Origin: Polaromonas sp. JS666
GTDB taxonomy: Bacteria; Pseudomonadota; Gammaproteobacteria; Burkholderiales; Burkholderiaceae_C
Assembly: GCF_900103405.1 (NCBI RefSeq)
Contig: NZ_FNHX01000016.1
Span: 1 to 64,000, forward strand
Direction: 5' to 3'
DNA: 64,000 nt
Part shown: positions 1 through 7,438 of the stretch, one piece after another
Position numbering within the stretch: position 1 is the first letter of the stretch
How the letters are laid out: the number at the start of each line of letters is the position of its first letter
Made by a program: the position numbers and the translations under genes
The notes under the pieces: model-generated
What the model saw: only the letters and a program-made list of their open reading frames with translations
Told to the model about the DNA's origin: nothing
The model's database searches: none

Positions 1-265
1 CCCCGTCCTGGCTGGGCCGAGCAGCGCAGACGGAGGAGGGATAAGGGCTGGCGTTGTTTGAGCGAAGCGCAGCGTAGCGAGTTTAGCCAGACCCCCTCCG
101 CAGTCGAGCAGCGCAGGTTGCCCGTAGCGCAGCGAAGGGACCCAGACTGCGGGTCGCCTTTTCTTTTGCTTACTTTTCTTTTGGCGAAGCAAAAGAAAAG
201 TGAGTAGCTGCCGGGCTACCCCCGGCTCCGGAACTCAAACACCCGCAAGCGCCGCTAAGCCCCAC
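1..265. repeat. Intergenic palindromic repeat-like sequence
   Basis: No gene is supported here. The stretch holds GC-rich repeated words (GCGAAGCGCAGCGTAGCGAG at 61-80) and then an AT-rich hairpin: ACTTTTCTTTTG (172-183) pairs with CAAAAGAAAAGT (190-201) around a 6-base loop. An alternative 14-bp stem joins 158-171 with 187-200. A further GC hairpin follows (GCCGGG/CCCGGC near 210-226). From memory, very similar AAGCAAAAGAAAAGTAAGTAGCTG-like words recur between genes in Comamonadaceae; the window holds only this copy. It lies downstream of the minus-strand hydrolase gene and could act as its terminator, although no clear T run follows on that strand. Confidence 0.55.
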
Positions 266-2365
266 TCAATCAGCAACCGTCACAACGTTATTGGCAAAAC
301 TGATCCGGTTGCCGACATCCGGCACCAACTGAATAGCCGGTACGTTGGCCAGCGTGATCGGATTGGCAACAGTACCAGTCTGCCCCCGCGGCACAGTCCG
401 CACCACCTGGCTGCCCGGCAGCGGCGCGCCGCTCTTCAAATGCGCATACATCATGTCCATGGCCTGGATGAAGTAGCGGTGCAGCGGCACCAGGCGCGCG
501 CCGTACCCCGGAAATCCCAAAAAGGCATCAAAGTGCTGGGCGTTGGTGACTTCGATGTAGGAGAGCTTGCTGGCTTGGCCTTCGACCATTTTGTTGAGGC
601 CGAAGTAAGGCCGTGAGGTCAGGGCCACCGGCACCAGGGTGTCGGAGCGGCCGTGCACGATGAGGGCCGGCTTGCCTTGCAGGTTGGCGGTGCGCAGCAC
701 TTGCTGTATGCCTTCACGCACGCGCAAACTTGCGGGGCTGTTGCCGGCCACCAGGGCGCGCAGGCACAGTGCGCCCTGGCTGTTGTAGTCCTGCACATTG
801 CCGGCCGATACCGAGGCTGCGTCCAGCAGCGGGCCGCCCACGCTGAGGTTGTTGACGATGCTGACGCCGGCCGTGGGCGGCACGCCGTTGCCGGTGCCGA
901 AGGAAGTCGCCAGCGCGGCGGGGGACACCGGCACCGGCACATTGGGTGTGGGTGTGGTGGCCGGGGCCGTGGCGGCAAAGCTGTAGCCGCAGAGGTTGTC
1001 CTGCACGCCGAAACGGCCATAAGCATTGGCATAGGTCAGCGCCACCGGCAAGGTGGCGAATGAATAGTGCGAGGCCTGCAGGTCATTGCTTTCGGGCTGC
1101 CAGCCCGCGGCCTGCAGCACCGCCATGGCACCTGCCGCCTGCTCGGCCGGGGTGTTGCCGTTGACGAGGCCCTGGGCCTTGAGCGCCGCGCAGCGGTTCG
1201 CGGCCATCGCCGGGTTGATGGTGTTGAACACATTGGTCGCGGGCGAGAGCAGCGCGGCGCAGGGTTGCAGCAGATTGGCCAGCGTGGTGTAGTCATACAG
1301 CGGCCGGCCGGTGCCGGCCAGCGTGACGTTGCCGCGCCGCACGCTGAGCCGGTTGTCGGGCACCAGCTGCACCTGCGGCTCGCCGACCGCCACACCGCTG
1401 ATCAGCCCGCGCGTGTCGAGCTCGGCCGCGGCCAGCGCCGCGCCCGCGCCGTTGGACACGCTGGAGGCAATCACAATCGTGTTGGCCGGTGTCAGCGTCC
1501 GCAGGCGCGACACACCATCGCGCGCCGGCGCGCCATAACGCTCGTTGAGCACGTAGTAGGCAAACTCCACCGCCTGCAAGGTAAAGCGGCCCCAGTCTTT
1601 TTCGGAGTTCTGCTGCGAATGCGCATGCTTGACGGCAAAACGGTTCGGCGTGGCCGCGTTAAAGGCCGTGCGTTCGGCCGGGCTGATGGCGGCCGTGAAG
1701 TTGGAGGTGATGCCCGCCGCCACCGCGTCGGCGCGCAGGCCGTTTTGCAAATGCACCGTGTTGTTCTGCAGGTCGTGCATGCCGCTGCCCGTGCCCTTGT
1801 CGGTATAGGCCACGGCGCAGCCGTTCTTCAAGCCCCATTCGCCCGAAGAGCCAATCGCGCCGTAAACACCGCGCGAGCCGCTGGAGGTGCCGGTCACGAT
1901 GCAGGCGCTGGCCGGGTTGAAGCTGGCCGGCACCTGCACCATCATGGTCACGTTGTGGCGGCCGCTGCCGTCGTCCGAGTAGGCGATGTATTCGCTGCCG
2001 GGGATCTTGCCTTCGCTGGTGGTGGCCACGCCGCGCGCATCCACATTCGGGCCGTAAAGCGTGCCGTAGCCGCCGGCCGGCGAGATGTCGAGAATCGCGC
2101 GGTAGTTGTTGTAGATCGCGATGCGCCGCAGCTCGGCCGGCGTCGGCTTCAGCGGGTCCACCGGCTGCGGCGCCGCGCCGCCCAGGCCGGTCTTGCCCAG
2201 GCCCGCGGTCAGCAGGTCGTCATTGCCGCCGTCGTACACACCGACGCTGATGGGGCCCAGGTAGGCCGGCTTGGTGTTCTTGGGTTCGCCCGCGCCGCTG
2301 CCGCAGCCGGCCAGCAAGGCGGCCGCCGTGAGCAGGCCCAGGCCTGTGGTGATGGTGTTTTGCAT
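266..2365 (-). CDS. D-(-)-3-hydroxybutyrate oligomer hydrolase, lipoprotein
   Basis: A 699-residue protein matching the 3HB-oligomer hydrolase family (PF10605 type), which splits water-soluble 3-hydroxybutyrate oligomers released from polyhydroxybutyrate into monomers. It starts with a lipoprotein signal (hydrophobic 8-20, LLAGC with Cys21), so an exported, lipid-anchored enzyme is likely. The serine-nucleophile region reads IASSVSNG (about 299-306), the family's variant of GxSxG with Ser304 the probable nucleophile; AQHFDAF in the last 90 residues suits the catalytic His. Length agrees with known members. The regulator gene upstream on the same strand ends 145 bp before it, so co-transcription is possible but not shown. 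Family assignment is firm; substrate is inferred from the family. Confidence 0.88.
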   Translation of the reverse strand: MQNTITTGLGLLTAAALLAGCGSGAGEPKNTKPAYLGPISVGVYDGGNDDLLTAGLGKTGLGGAAPQPVDPLKPTPAELRRIAIYNNYRAILDISPAGGYGTLYGPNVDARGVATTSEGKIPGSEYIAYSDDGSGRHNVTMMVQVPASFNPASACIVTGTSSGSRGVYGAIGSSGEWGLKNGCAVAYTDKGTGSGMHDLQNNTVHLQNGLRADAVAAGITSNFTAAISPAERTAFNAATPNRFAVKHAHSQQNSEKDWGRFTLQAVEFAYYVLNERYGAPARDGVSRLRTLTPANTIVIASSVSNGAGAALAAAELDTRGLISGVAVGEPQVQLVPDNRLSVRRGNVTLAGTGRPLYDYTTLANLLQPCAALLSPATNVFNTINPAMAANRCAALKAQGLVNGNTPAEQAAGAMAVLQAAGWQPESNDLQASHYSFATLPVALTYANAYGRFGVQDNLCGYSFAATAPATTPTPNVPVPVSPAALATSFGTGNGVPPTAGVSIVNNLSVGGPLLDAASVSAGNVQDYNSQGALCLRALVAGNSPASLRVREGIQQVLRTANLQGKPALIVHGRSDTLVPVALTSRPYFGLNKMVEGQASKLSYIEVTNAQHFDAFLGFPGYGARLVPLHRYFIQAMDMMYAHLKSGAPLPGSQVVRTVPRGQTGTVANPITLANVPAIQLVPDVGNRISFANNVVTVAD

Positions 2366-2510
2366 CTCGTCCTCCGTGGTGTTGTCCGGCTGCTGCCGCG
2401 ACCATCATCATCGGGTCAAGCGCCGTGATTTGCACGACGGGGACGATTTGATTTGTAAGGGTTTTGCCTCTGTGCGATGGCCGGGCCGCCAACTACCCGC
2501 CGCCGAATCC

Positions 2511-3164
2511 CTACTTCGCGTCGCTGTACACGGTCGCCCGCGACACCCCCATGTGCGCGGCCGCAATTTCCGCGCCGCGGCGTATCTCCAGGTAGCCGGC
2601 CTTCTTCAGGTCCTGCACCAGCTGCTTGCGGTCCGCCGGCCGCAGCGATCGCGCGGTCGTCGCGCGCGCGGCGGCGAACTCGTCTATGCACTGCTGGATG
2701 CGGTCGGCATTCGCCGCGTCCAGGGTCTCGGTCACGGCGCTGCTTTCAATCGCGGTGAACTGCCCCATCGCGGCCTGGAAGCCGTTGAACAGGGTCAGGT
2801 CCACATTGAGGCAGATGGCGGCCACATAGTCGCCTTCCTCATTGCGTATGCCCACCGAGGTGCTCTTGACCTTGCGGCCGTCGGCGAACTGGTTGGCGTA
2901 GTTGGCGATCACCGCCGGGTAGTCCGGGTCCTGGATGCGCGCCAGGCCCAGCTCGGTCGCGGGCTGGCCCACGCGCCGGCCGCTCAGGTTGTTTTCAATC
3001 GCGAGGATGGCGTTCTTCGGATGCGTGAGGTCGTGCACCACCACCTCGCAGAAGGGCGCAAAAGTCTTGCCCAGGCCTTCGGCGATGTTTTTCAGCTCGG
3101 CGAGCAGGTGCTTGTTGCTGGGCTTGCCGGCGGGCTGGGGGGGCTTGGCGGGTGCTTTGGGCAT
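2511..3164 (-). CDS. YheO/DauR-family transcriptional regulator
   Basis: A 217-residue protein with an N-terminal PAS-like YheO domain (about residues 22-135, including HDLTHPKNAILAIENN and the NEEGDYVAAICLNVD strand) and a C-terminal helix-turn-helix (about 165-215, ending AAAHMGVSRATVYSDAK). This is the architecture of DauR, the regulator of D-arginine use in Pseudomonas, and E. coli YheO. The N-terminus is Pro/Lys/Ala-rich and probably disordered. It is divergent from the PLP-enzyme gene at 3309, and the 144-bp gap holds two palindromes, so the two probably form a regulator-target pair. The ligand cannot be read from the sequence. Confidence 0.85.
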   Translation of the reverse strand: MPKAPAKPPQPAGKPSNKHLLAELKNIAEGLGKTFAPFCEVVVHDLTHPKNAILAIENNLSGRRVGQPATELGLARIQDPDYPAVIANYANQFADGRKVKSTSVGIRNEEGDYVAAICLNVDLTLFNGFQAAMGQFTAIESSAVTETLDAANADRIQQCIDEFAAARATTARSLRPADRKQLVQDLKKAGYLEIRRGAEIAAAHMGVSRATVYSDAK

Positions 3165-3183
3165 GGCGGTGGTTTTCAGAATT

Positions 3184-3198
3184 CAGACAAATTGTCTG
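3184..3198. promoter_or_regulatory. 15-bp palindrome, candidate operator
   Basis: CAGACAA-A-TTGTCTG is a perfect 7-1-7 inverted repeat 20 bp upstream of the YheO-type regulator start. The position suits autoregulation by that regulator. No binding evidence exists beyond symmetry and position. Confidence 0.5.
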
Positions 3199-3247
3199 GC
3201 TTTGATCGTATCCCAGCGCCTCTGCCTTGGGGGAATATTTGACGATT

Positions 3248-3281
3248 TATCCAATATTGGATATATTTTCCAATACATGGA
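3248..3281. promoter_or_regulatory. 16-bp palindrome plus degenerate second copy, candidate operator
   Basis: TATCCAATATTGGATA (3248-3263) is a perfect palindrome. The same half-site TCCAATA recurs at 3269-3275, followed by CATGGA, giving a degraded second copy about two helical turns on. The pair sits 28-60 bp before the PLP-enzyme start, where it would overlap a promoter. Confidence 0.5.
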
Positions 3282-3308
3282 CAAACCCCTCAAGTCCGCG
3301 AAAGCCCC

Positions 3309-4436
3309 ATGCAAGCCCACTACCTAGACCCCCGCACCGGCAAACACTACCCGCTCAGCGACCGCCGCTGGCGCTCCGACGCCGGCAACCCACTGATGCT
3401 GAGCGCGCTGCCCGGCATAGGCCGCGACGAGATCGACACACGCGAGCGCTCCCTCTGGCGCTACCGCGCTGCCTTGCCGCTGGCCATCGACAGCCGCGCC
3501 AGCATGGGCGAAGGCTGCACGCCCCTGGTCGAAAAATCCTGGGGCGGGCTCTCGCCCCTGTTCAAGCTCGAATGGTTTAACCCCACCAGCAGTTTTAAAG
3601 ACCGCGGCGCGAGTGTGATGGTGTCCTTCCTCAAGCAATTGGGCATCAGCCACATCCTCGAAGACAGCTCGGGCAATGGCGGCGCGGCGATTGCGGCCGC
3701 GGGCGCGGCGGCCGGCATCCAAGTCAAGATCCTCGCACCCAGCTACACGCCGCTTCCGAAGGTCGCGCAGATACGCGCTTTCGGCGCCGAGGTGCAGCTG
3801 GTCGAAGGCCCGCGCGAAGAATCCGAATACGAGGCGATTCGCCAGTCGGAAAACATCTTCTACGCCAGCCACAACTGGCACCCCTTCTTTTTGCAGGGCA
3901 CCAAGTCCATCGCCTATGAACTCTGGGAAGACCTGGGCTTCAAGGCGCCCGACAACATCATCATCCCGGCCGGCGCCGGCAGCAATGTGCTGGGCTGCCA
4001 TATCGGTTTCAGCGAGCTGCTGGCCTCGGGCCAGATCAAGAAGCTGCCCAAACTCTTCGCGGCCCAGCCCCTCAATTGCTCGCCGATAGATGCCAGCTTC
4101 AGGGCCGGCAGCGACGGCCCCGTGGAGCGCGCCGTCAAACCCACGATTGCCGAAGGCACGGCCATCAAGCGGCCGATACGCCTGCTGGAACTGCTCAAAG
4201 CGATTCGCGAATCGGGCGGCGGCACCGTGGCCCTGACAGAAGAGCAGATCGCCGCGGCCGTGCGCCGCCTGGCCGGCATGGGCCTGTATGCCGAACCCAC
4301 CAGTTCCTCGGCCGCCGCGGCGCTGGAGGTCTTGCACGCCTCGGGCGCCATCCAGGCGAATGAAACCACGGTGGTGCTGCTGACGGGGACGGGTTTGAAG
4401 TCCACGCAGTTCATGACGGAGCTGTTTGCCGGCTAG
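3309..4436 (+). CDS. Threonine synthase-like PLP-dependent enzyme
   Basis: A 375-residue fold-type II PLP enzyme. The Schiff-base lysine lies in SSFKDRG (Lys97), the phosphate or substrate loop in SSGNGG (120-125), and the distal glycine motifs PAGAGSN and LLTGTG follow in the usual order. The N-terminus (YLDPRTGKHYPLSDRRW) resembles the lead region of class II threonine synthases, and length fits. True threonine synthase would normally sit with hom/thrB, which is not the case here; next to a YheO/DauR-type regulator a degradative role on a hydroxy- or diamino acid (dehydratase or ammonia-lyase) is equally plausible. The superfamily is certain; the reaction is not. Confidence 0.8.
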   Translation: MQAHYLDPRTGKHYPLSDRRWRSDAGNPLMLSALPGIGRDEIDTRERSLWRYRAALPLAIDSRASMGEGCTPLVEKSWGGLSPLFKLEWFNPTSSFKDRGASVMVSFLKQLGISHILEDSSGNGGAAIAAAGAAAGIQVKILAPSYTPLPKVAQIRAFGAEVQLVEGPREESEYEAIRQSENIFYASHNWHPFFLQGTKSIAYELWEDLGFKAPDNIIIPAGAGSNVLGCHIGFSELLASGQIKKLPKLFAAQPLNCSPIDASFRAGSDGPVERAVKPTIAEGTAIKRPIRLLELLKAIRESGGGTVALTEEQIAAAVRRLAGMGLYAEPTSSSAAAALEVLHASGAIQANETTVVLLTGTGLKSTQFMTELFAG

Positions 4437-4574
4437 CGCCCCCGGAAAAACCCCTCCACCCCATGCCCCAATTCCCTCATAATTTCCCTGTCTACTAAAG
4501 GACTACAAACGCCAGCGTGGGGCCCAACCCGCGCGGCGATGACAACAACACCATTTCCTTGGAGGGAAAGAACC

Positions 4575-5384
4575 ATGATGACTTTGGGATTGAAGGCGCT
4601 CGCCGCCAGGCTGGCGCTGGGCATGTTTGTTTTGTTCGCGGGCGGCCAGGCCCTGGCCGCCGGCTCGCTGGCCATCGATTCGCTGCAGGGCGAAAAATAC
4701 GGCTTCTCGTTTAACCACCCCAGCACCGACCAGGCCGACGCCCGCGCCATGCGCGAATGCGGCACTGACTGCGCCGTCGTGCTGCGCTTCGGCGGCGGCC
4801 AATGCGGCGCCTATGCCGCCGACCAGGCCAAGGGCTCCAACGCTTATGGCTGGGGCACGGCCGCCAACAGCTCCAACGCCCAGGCTCGCGCCATGTCTGA
4901 ATGCCGCGAAAGAGGCGGCTCCAGCTGCAAGGTGCGCTCCTGGGGCTGCGATGCCACCAAGACCTCGGTAGACGCAGCATCCACCCCCCAGGGCAACAAC
5001 AACAGCAATAACAACAGCAAGCCGGCCGCCGGCGGCTTTGCCATACTGGGCGAATGGCTGGTGGACTACGTCTCGCCGACCGGCTACACCGCCAACGGCA
5101 GCCTGCGCGTGACCCAGAGCACCGGCAGCAACAGCTACCGCGGCGTGCTGGTGCAGGCCTTTGTCAACACCGAAGGCATCGCCAAACGCGTGCAGCAGGA
5201 TGTGGCCATTACCGTGCAGGGCAACACCGTGATCGTCAATGGCAGCAACCCGGTCTACCTGCAGGGCACGGGCGTCTACAACGCCGACAACTACACGCTG
5301 ACCATCGCCAGCCCCAACCTGATGCGCGGCAGCAACTCCGACGCCAAGGGTGTGGGCGGCGCGGTAGTCATTAGCCGGAAATAG
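4575..5384 (+). CDS. Exported DUF4189-domain protein
   Basis: A 269-residue protein starting at the ATG preceded by GGAGGG (4561-4566). An in-frame ATG 36 bp upstream lacks such a site. A signal peptide is clear (hydrophobic stretch ending GGQALA-AGS). Residues about 30-130 form a DUF4189 domain: alternating small residues with paired cysteines (CGTDCAVV, GGGQCGAYA, ECRERGGSSCKVRSWGC) and a repeated ARAMxEC motif at two positions, typical of this disulfide-rich secreted family. An Asn-rich linker then leads to a C-terminal beta-rich region (about 155-269) that I do not recognise. Function is unknown; periplasmic or secreted location is well supported. Confidence 0.75.
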   Translation: MMTLGLKALAARLALGMFVLFAGGQALAAGSLAIDSLQGEKYGFSFNHPSTDQADARAMRECGTDCAVVLRFGGGQCGAYAADQAKGSNAYGWGTAANSSNAQARAMSECRERGGSSCKVRSWGCDATKTSVDAASTPQGNNNSNNNSKPAAGGFAILGEWLVDYVSPTGYTANGSLRVTQSTGSNSYRGVLVQAFVNTEGIAKRVQQDVAITVQGNTVIVNGSNPVYLQGTGVYNADNYTLTIASPNLMRGSNSDAKGVGGAVVISRK

Positions 5385-5412
5385 AGCCCCCACGCTTTTC
5401 ACTGCGTCTTCG

Positions 5413-5497
5413 ACTTCGTGTAATGCGCTGCCCCCCGAGGGGGCCGCTGCGCCTGCGGCCCGGCAAAGCCGGTTCCGCGGCCCCGGCTGGCTTGAAG
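5413..5497 (+). repeat. Intergenic structured repeat, copy A
   Basis: This 85-bp element closely matches a second copy at 17355-17437. It carries two hairpins: CCCCC/GGGGG (5431-5435 with 5439-5443) and CCGGC-AAA-GCCGG (5460-5472). In the other copy the second hairpin is CTGGC-AAA-GCCAG, a compensatory base-pair change. It begins 28 bp after the DUF4189 stop codon. The rest of the 368-bp gap before the heat-shock gene holds the promoter and leader described separately. Confidence 0.8.
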
Positions 5498-5651
5498 AGC
5501 CCGCCTTCAATCGCCGCGCCCGACCCCGCGCCTGTGGGGAAAGGGGTAGTGCTCCCTCCCGCGATTTGCGAAAAAAGTCTTAAAAAAAGAGGCCGCGCAC
5601 GCGCAACAAACCGCCTCAACAACAAGCAAACGCAAACACGCTTTTGCCCCT

Positions 5652-5680
5652 CTTGAAATTCGCGGGCGAATTCCTAATTC
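5652..5680 (+). promoter_or_regulatory. Candidate sigma-32 (heat-shock) promoter
   Basis: CTTGAAA (5652-5658) matches the sigma-32 -35 consensus exactly. After 14 bases comes CCTAATTC (5673-5680), a fair match to the CCCCATNT -10 box. It lies about 70 bp before a small heat-shock gene, as expected. Transcription would start near 5686. Confidence 0.6.
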
Positions 5681-5752
5681 CTCCATCCGGGCGCCGAGCC
5701 GCCGGTCCGGCGCCATTCATGACCATGTTCAACCTGAATGGAGGTAATCGCC
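5677..5752 (+). promoter_or_regulatory. Candidate RNA thermometer in the hsp20 leader
   Basis: The Shine-Dalgarno ATGGAGG (5738-5744) is perfectly complementary to CCTCCAT (5680-5686). With one bulged base the pairing extends to ATTCCTCCAT against ATGGAGG-AAT. Between them lies a GC hairpin (GGCGCCG 5690-5696 with CGGCGCC 5708-5714). A second option pairs CCATTCA (5713-5719) with TGAATGG (5735-5741) and also covers part of the site. ROSE-type leaders that melt on heating are known for proteobacterial hsp20 genes. If transcription starts near 5686 only the second hairpin would be in the mRNA. Confidence 0.55.
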
Positions 5753-6196
5753 ATGTTTCGATCCCTGTTTCCCTACGACATGTTCGGGGAGATGGACCGC
5801 CTGCAACGCGAGATTCAGCAGGCGCTTGAGCTGTCTCCCAACATACGCGGCTTCGGCCGCGGCGGCTTTCCCGCCCTCAACATAGGCGGCACACCGCAGA
5901 CCGTGGAGGTCTATGCCTTCGCCCCCGGCGTAGACCCCAAAACCCTGGAAATTGATTTAGAGCGCGGCATGCTCACCATCGCCGGCGAGCGCAAGTCCGA
6001 GCTGCCCCAGGCCCAGGCCGGCGCGCAGTCCACGCTGCACATCAACGAGCGTTTTGCCGGCAGCTTCCGCCGCGTGATCAGCCTGCCCGAAGACGCCGAC
6101 CCCGACGCCGTCGAGGCCAGCTTCAAGGACGGCCTGGTCCACATCAGCATCCAGCGCCGCGCGGCCGCACAACCGCGCCGCATCACCATCCACTAA
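5753..6196 (+). CDS. Small heat-shock protein, Hsp20/alpha-crystallin family (first copy)
   Basis: A 147-residue Hsp20. An N-terminal arm (LFPYDMFGEMDRLQREI) precedes the alpha-crystallin domain (about 45-140), with the hallmark PGVDPKTLEIDLERGMLTIAGE and the closing stretch DADAVEASFKDGLVHISIQR. It acts as an ATP-independent holdase that binds unfolding proteins in the cytoplasm. The start is the ATG 9 bases after GGAGG; an in-frame ATG 15 bp upstream lies on top of that site and is unlikely. A second Hsp20 follows after 39 bp, so the two are probably one heat-induced unit, under the candidate promoter and leader upstream. Confidence 0.92.
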   Translation: MFRSLFPYDMFGEMDRLQREIQQALELSPNIRGFGRGGFPALNIGGTPQTVEVYAFAPGVDPKTLEIDLERGMLTIAGERKSELPQAQAGAQSTLHINERFAGSFRRVISLPEDADPDAVEASFKDGLVHISIQRRAAAQPRRITIH

Positions 6197-6235
6197 CTCG
6201 CACACAGATTGGCAAACAAGGAAAGGAGGCCAACC

Positions 6236-6694
6236 ATGTTCGGCAGCAAATCCACCCAAAGCACTACCAGCACCACCCGCAACGGCAACGCCGCCATGCA
6301 ACACGGCGACCCGTCCACCGAGCTCACGCAGCAGCAAGGCCGGCAGCCGGCGCGTTATGCCAATGCCACGCTCACGCCGCCCGTCGACGTGATCGAAGAC
6401 AGCACCGGCATCACCCTGTATGCCGACCTTCCCGGCGTGCCCAAGGAAAACCTCAAGCTGCAGGTCGAGGCCGACACCCTGACCATTGAGGCCGACTCCG
6501 CCCTGGCCGCACCCGAAGGCTTGCAGTCCAGCCACACCGAGGTGGGCCTGGGACGTTTTCACCGCGTCTTCAGCCTCAGCAAGGAACTCGACACCGAGAA
6601 CGTGAGCGCCGAGCTCGCCCAGGGCGTGCTCAAGCTGCGCATTCCCAAGGCTGCGCACGCGCAGCCGCGGCGCATCAACGTCAAGGTGGCTTAA
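6236..6694 (+). CDS. Small heat-shock protein, Hsp20/alpha-crystallin family (second copy)
   Basis: A 152-residue Hsp20 starting after a strong AGGAGG (6224-6229). A Ser/Thr/Gln-rich arm of about 45 residues precedes the alpha-crystallin domain (TPPVDVIEDSTGITLYADLPGV ... LKLRIPKAAHAQPRRI). Its C-terminus keeps the I-x-I/V-like tail motif (RRINVKV) used for oligomer contacts. The two paralogues differ mainly in the N-terminal arm, suggesting hetero-oligomers or a division of clients, as in other bacteria with hsp20 pairs. It is the last gene of the unit; the next gene is convergent. Confidence 0.92.
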   Translation: MFGSKSTQSTTSTTRNGNAAMQHGDPSTELTQQQGRQPARYANATLTPPVDVIEDSTGITLYADLPGVPKENLKLQVEADTLTIEADSALAAPEGLQSSHTEVGLGRFHRVFSLSKELDTENVSAELAQGVLKLRIPKAAHAQPRRINVKVA

Positions 6695-6743
6695 GCGGAA
6701 AGAAAGGGGCGGGGCGCTCGCCCTGTCCCCTCCCTTGATTGAC

Positions 6744-6769
6744 TTCCCTCTCCCTCTGCGGAGAGGGAG
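6744..6769. terminator. Hairpin between convergent genes
   Basis: CCCTCTCC (6746-6753) pairs with GGAGAGGG (6760-6767) around a 6-base loop, extendable by one A-T and one G-T pair. It lies midway between two convergent genes. No clear T run flanks it on either strand, so termination efficiency is uncertain. Confidence 0.45.
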
Positions 6770-6778
6770 TTCTCCCGG

Positions 6779-7201
6779 CTAAGGCTTCTTGGCCCCCGGT
6801 TCCGCCAGCGGGTCCGCATGCCGGTGCACCAGCTTCCATGCATCACCCTCCAGCCGAAACACCTCGGTCACCCGCAAGGTCATGGGAATGGTTTTTTCCT
6901 GGCCCTTCATATGGGCCTGCGCCTTCTGGTAGCCCGTCCAGTAGGCAACGGTGTCACCCGCCGCCATGTCCAAAATTTCAAACTCCGTCGTGCTGCCCGG
7001 CTCAAACAGCTGGGCATCGTGCTCATAACGCGACCACACCGCGTCCGCGCCCTGCACGGTACCGCCACCCGGCCCCATAAACGTGGCCGGCGACGCATGC
7101 GCCACCACACGCGCAAGCGGCGCGGCATTGCCGCTGACATACGCGCTCGCGGCATGCTGGCGCGCTTTCATAAAGGATTGGAAGTCCTGGTGCTGGCTCA
7201 T
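6779..7201 (-). CDS. SnoaL/DUF4440-like NTF2-fold protein
   Basis: A 140-residue protein of the NTF2-like superfamily. The start chosen is the ATG giving MSQHQDFQSFMKARQ; the reading frame is open further upstream but no better start is visible. The order is typical: an N-terminal helix (residues 5-35), GGGTVQGADAVWSRYEHDAQLF, the strand pair TTEFEILDMAAGDTVAYWTGYQKA, and RVTEVFRLEGDAWKLVHRHADPL at the end. Members of this family with the last motif are usually DUF4440/SnoaL_3 proteins (isomerases, hydrolases or stress-related binders). The ligand is unknown. It stands alone, convergent with the hsp20 pair. Confidence 0.75.
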   Translation of the reverse strand: MSQHQDFQSFMKARQHAASAYVSGNAAPLARVVAHASPATFMGPGGGTVQGADAVWSRYEHDAQLFEPGSTTEFEILDMAAGDTVAYWTGYQKAQAHMKGQEKTIPMTLRVTEVFRLEGDAWKLVHRHADPLAEPGAKKP

Positions 7202-7415
7202 GGCTTGTCCCCTTAAAAGGAGCACCGTAAGCCGGGCGTGCGGGCCATGGCGTAGGACAAAGGATGAGGGGGAAAGCGGAGAAGTCGGACGGAGGCGGGA
7301 GTTTTGGTGAATATTCACATCTGAAATCCGGCCAAATTCGTACGTTCCACCTATCGGCCCGCAGAAGCACTCTAGCTCTGCGCATATTTAACCGTCATGA
7401 TGGTTGTCACAAACT

Positions 7416-7431
7416 GTTAGTGAGTTAGTGA
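7416..7431. repeat. Tandem 8-bp direct repeat at the cassette boundary
   Basis: GTTAGTGA occurs twice head to tail (7416-7423, 7424-7431), directly before the first gene of the low-GC cassette. GTCAC (7406-7410) and GTGAC (7428-7432) also form a spaced inverted repeat over the same place. It could be an operator, a scar of insertion, or chance. Confidence 0.4.
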
Positions 7432-7438
7432 CTTCTGC

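Noticed and set aside
1067..2428. Open frame of 453 codons on the plus strand opposite the oligomer hydrolase
   Set aside because: It is a shadow of a complete, motif-bearing gene; the translation is Arg/Gly/His-rich without any domain.
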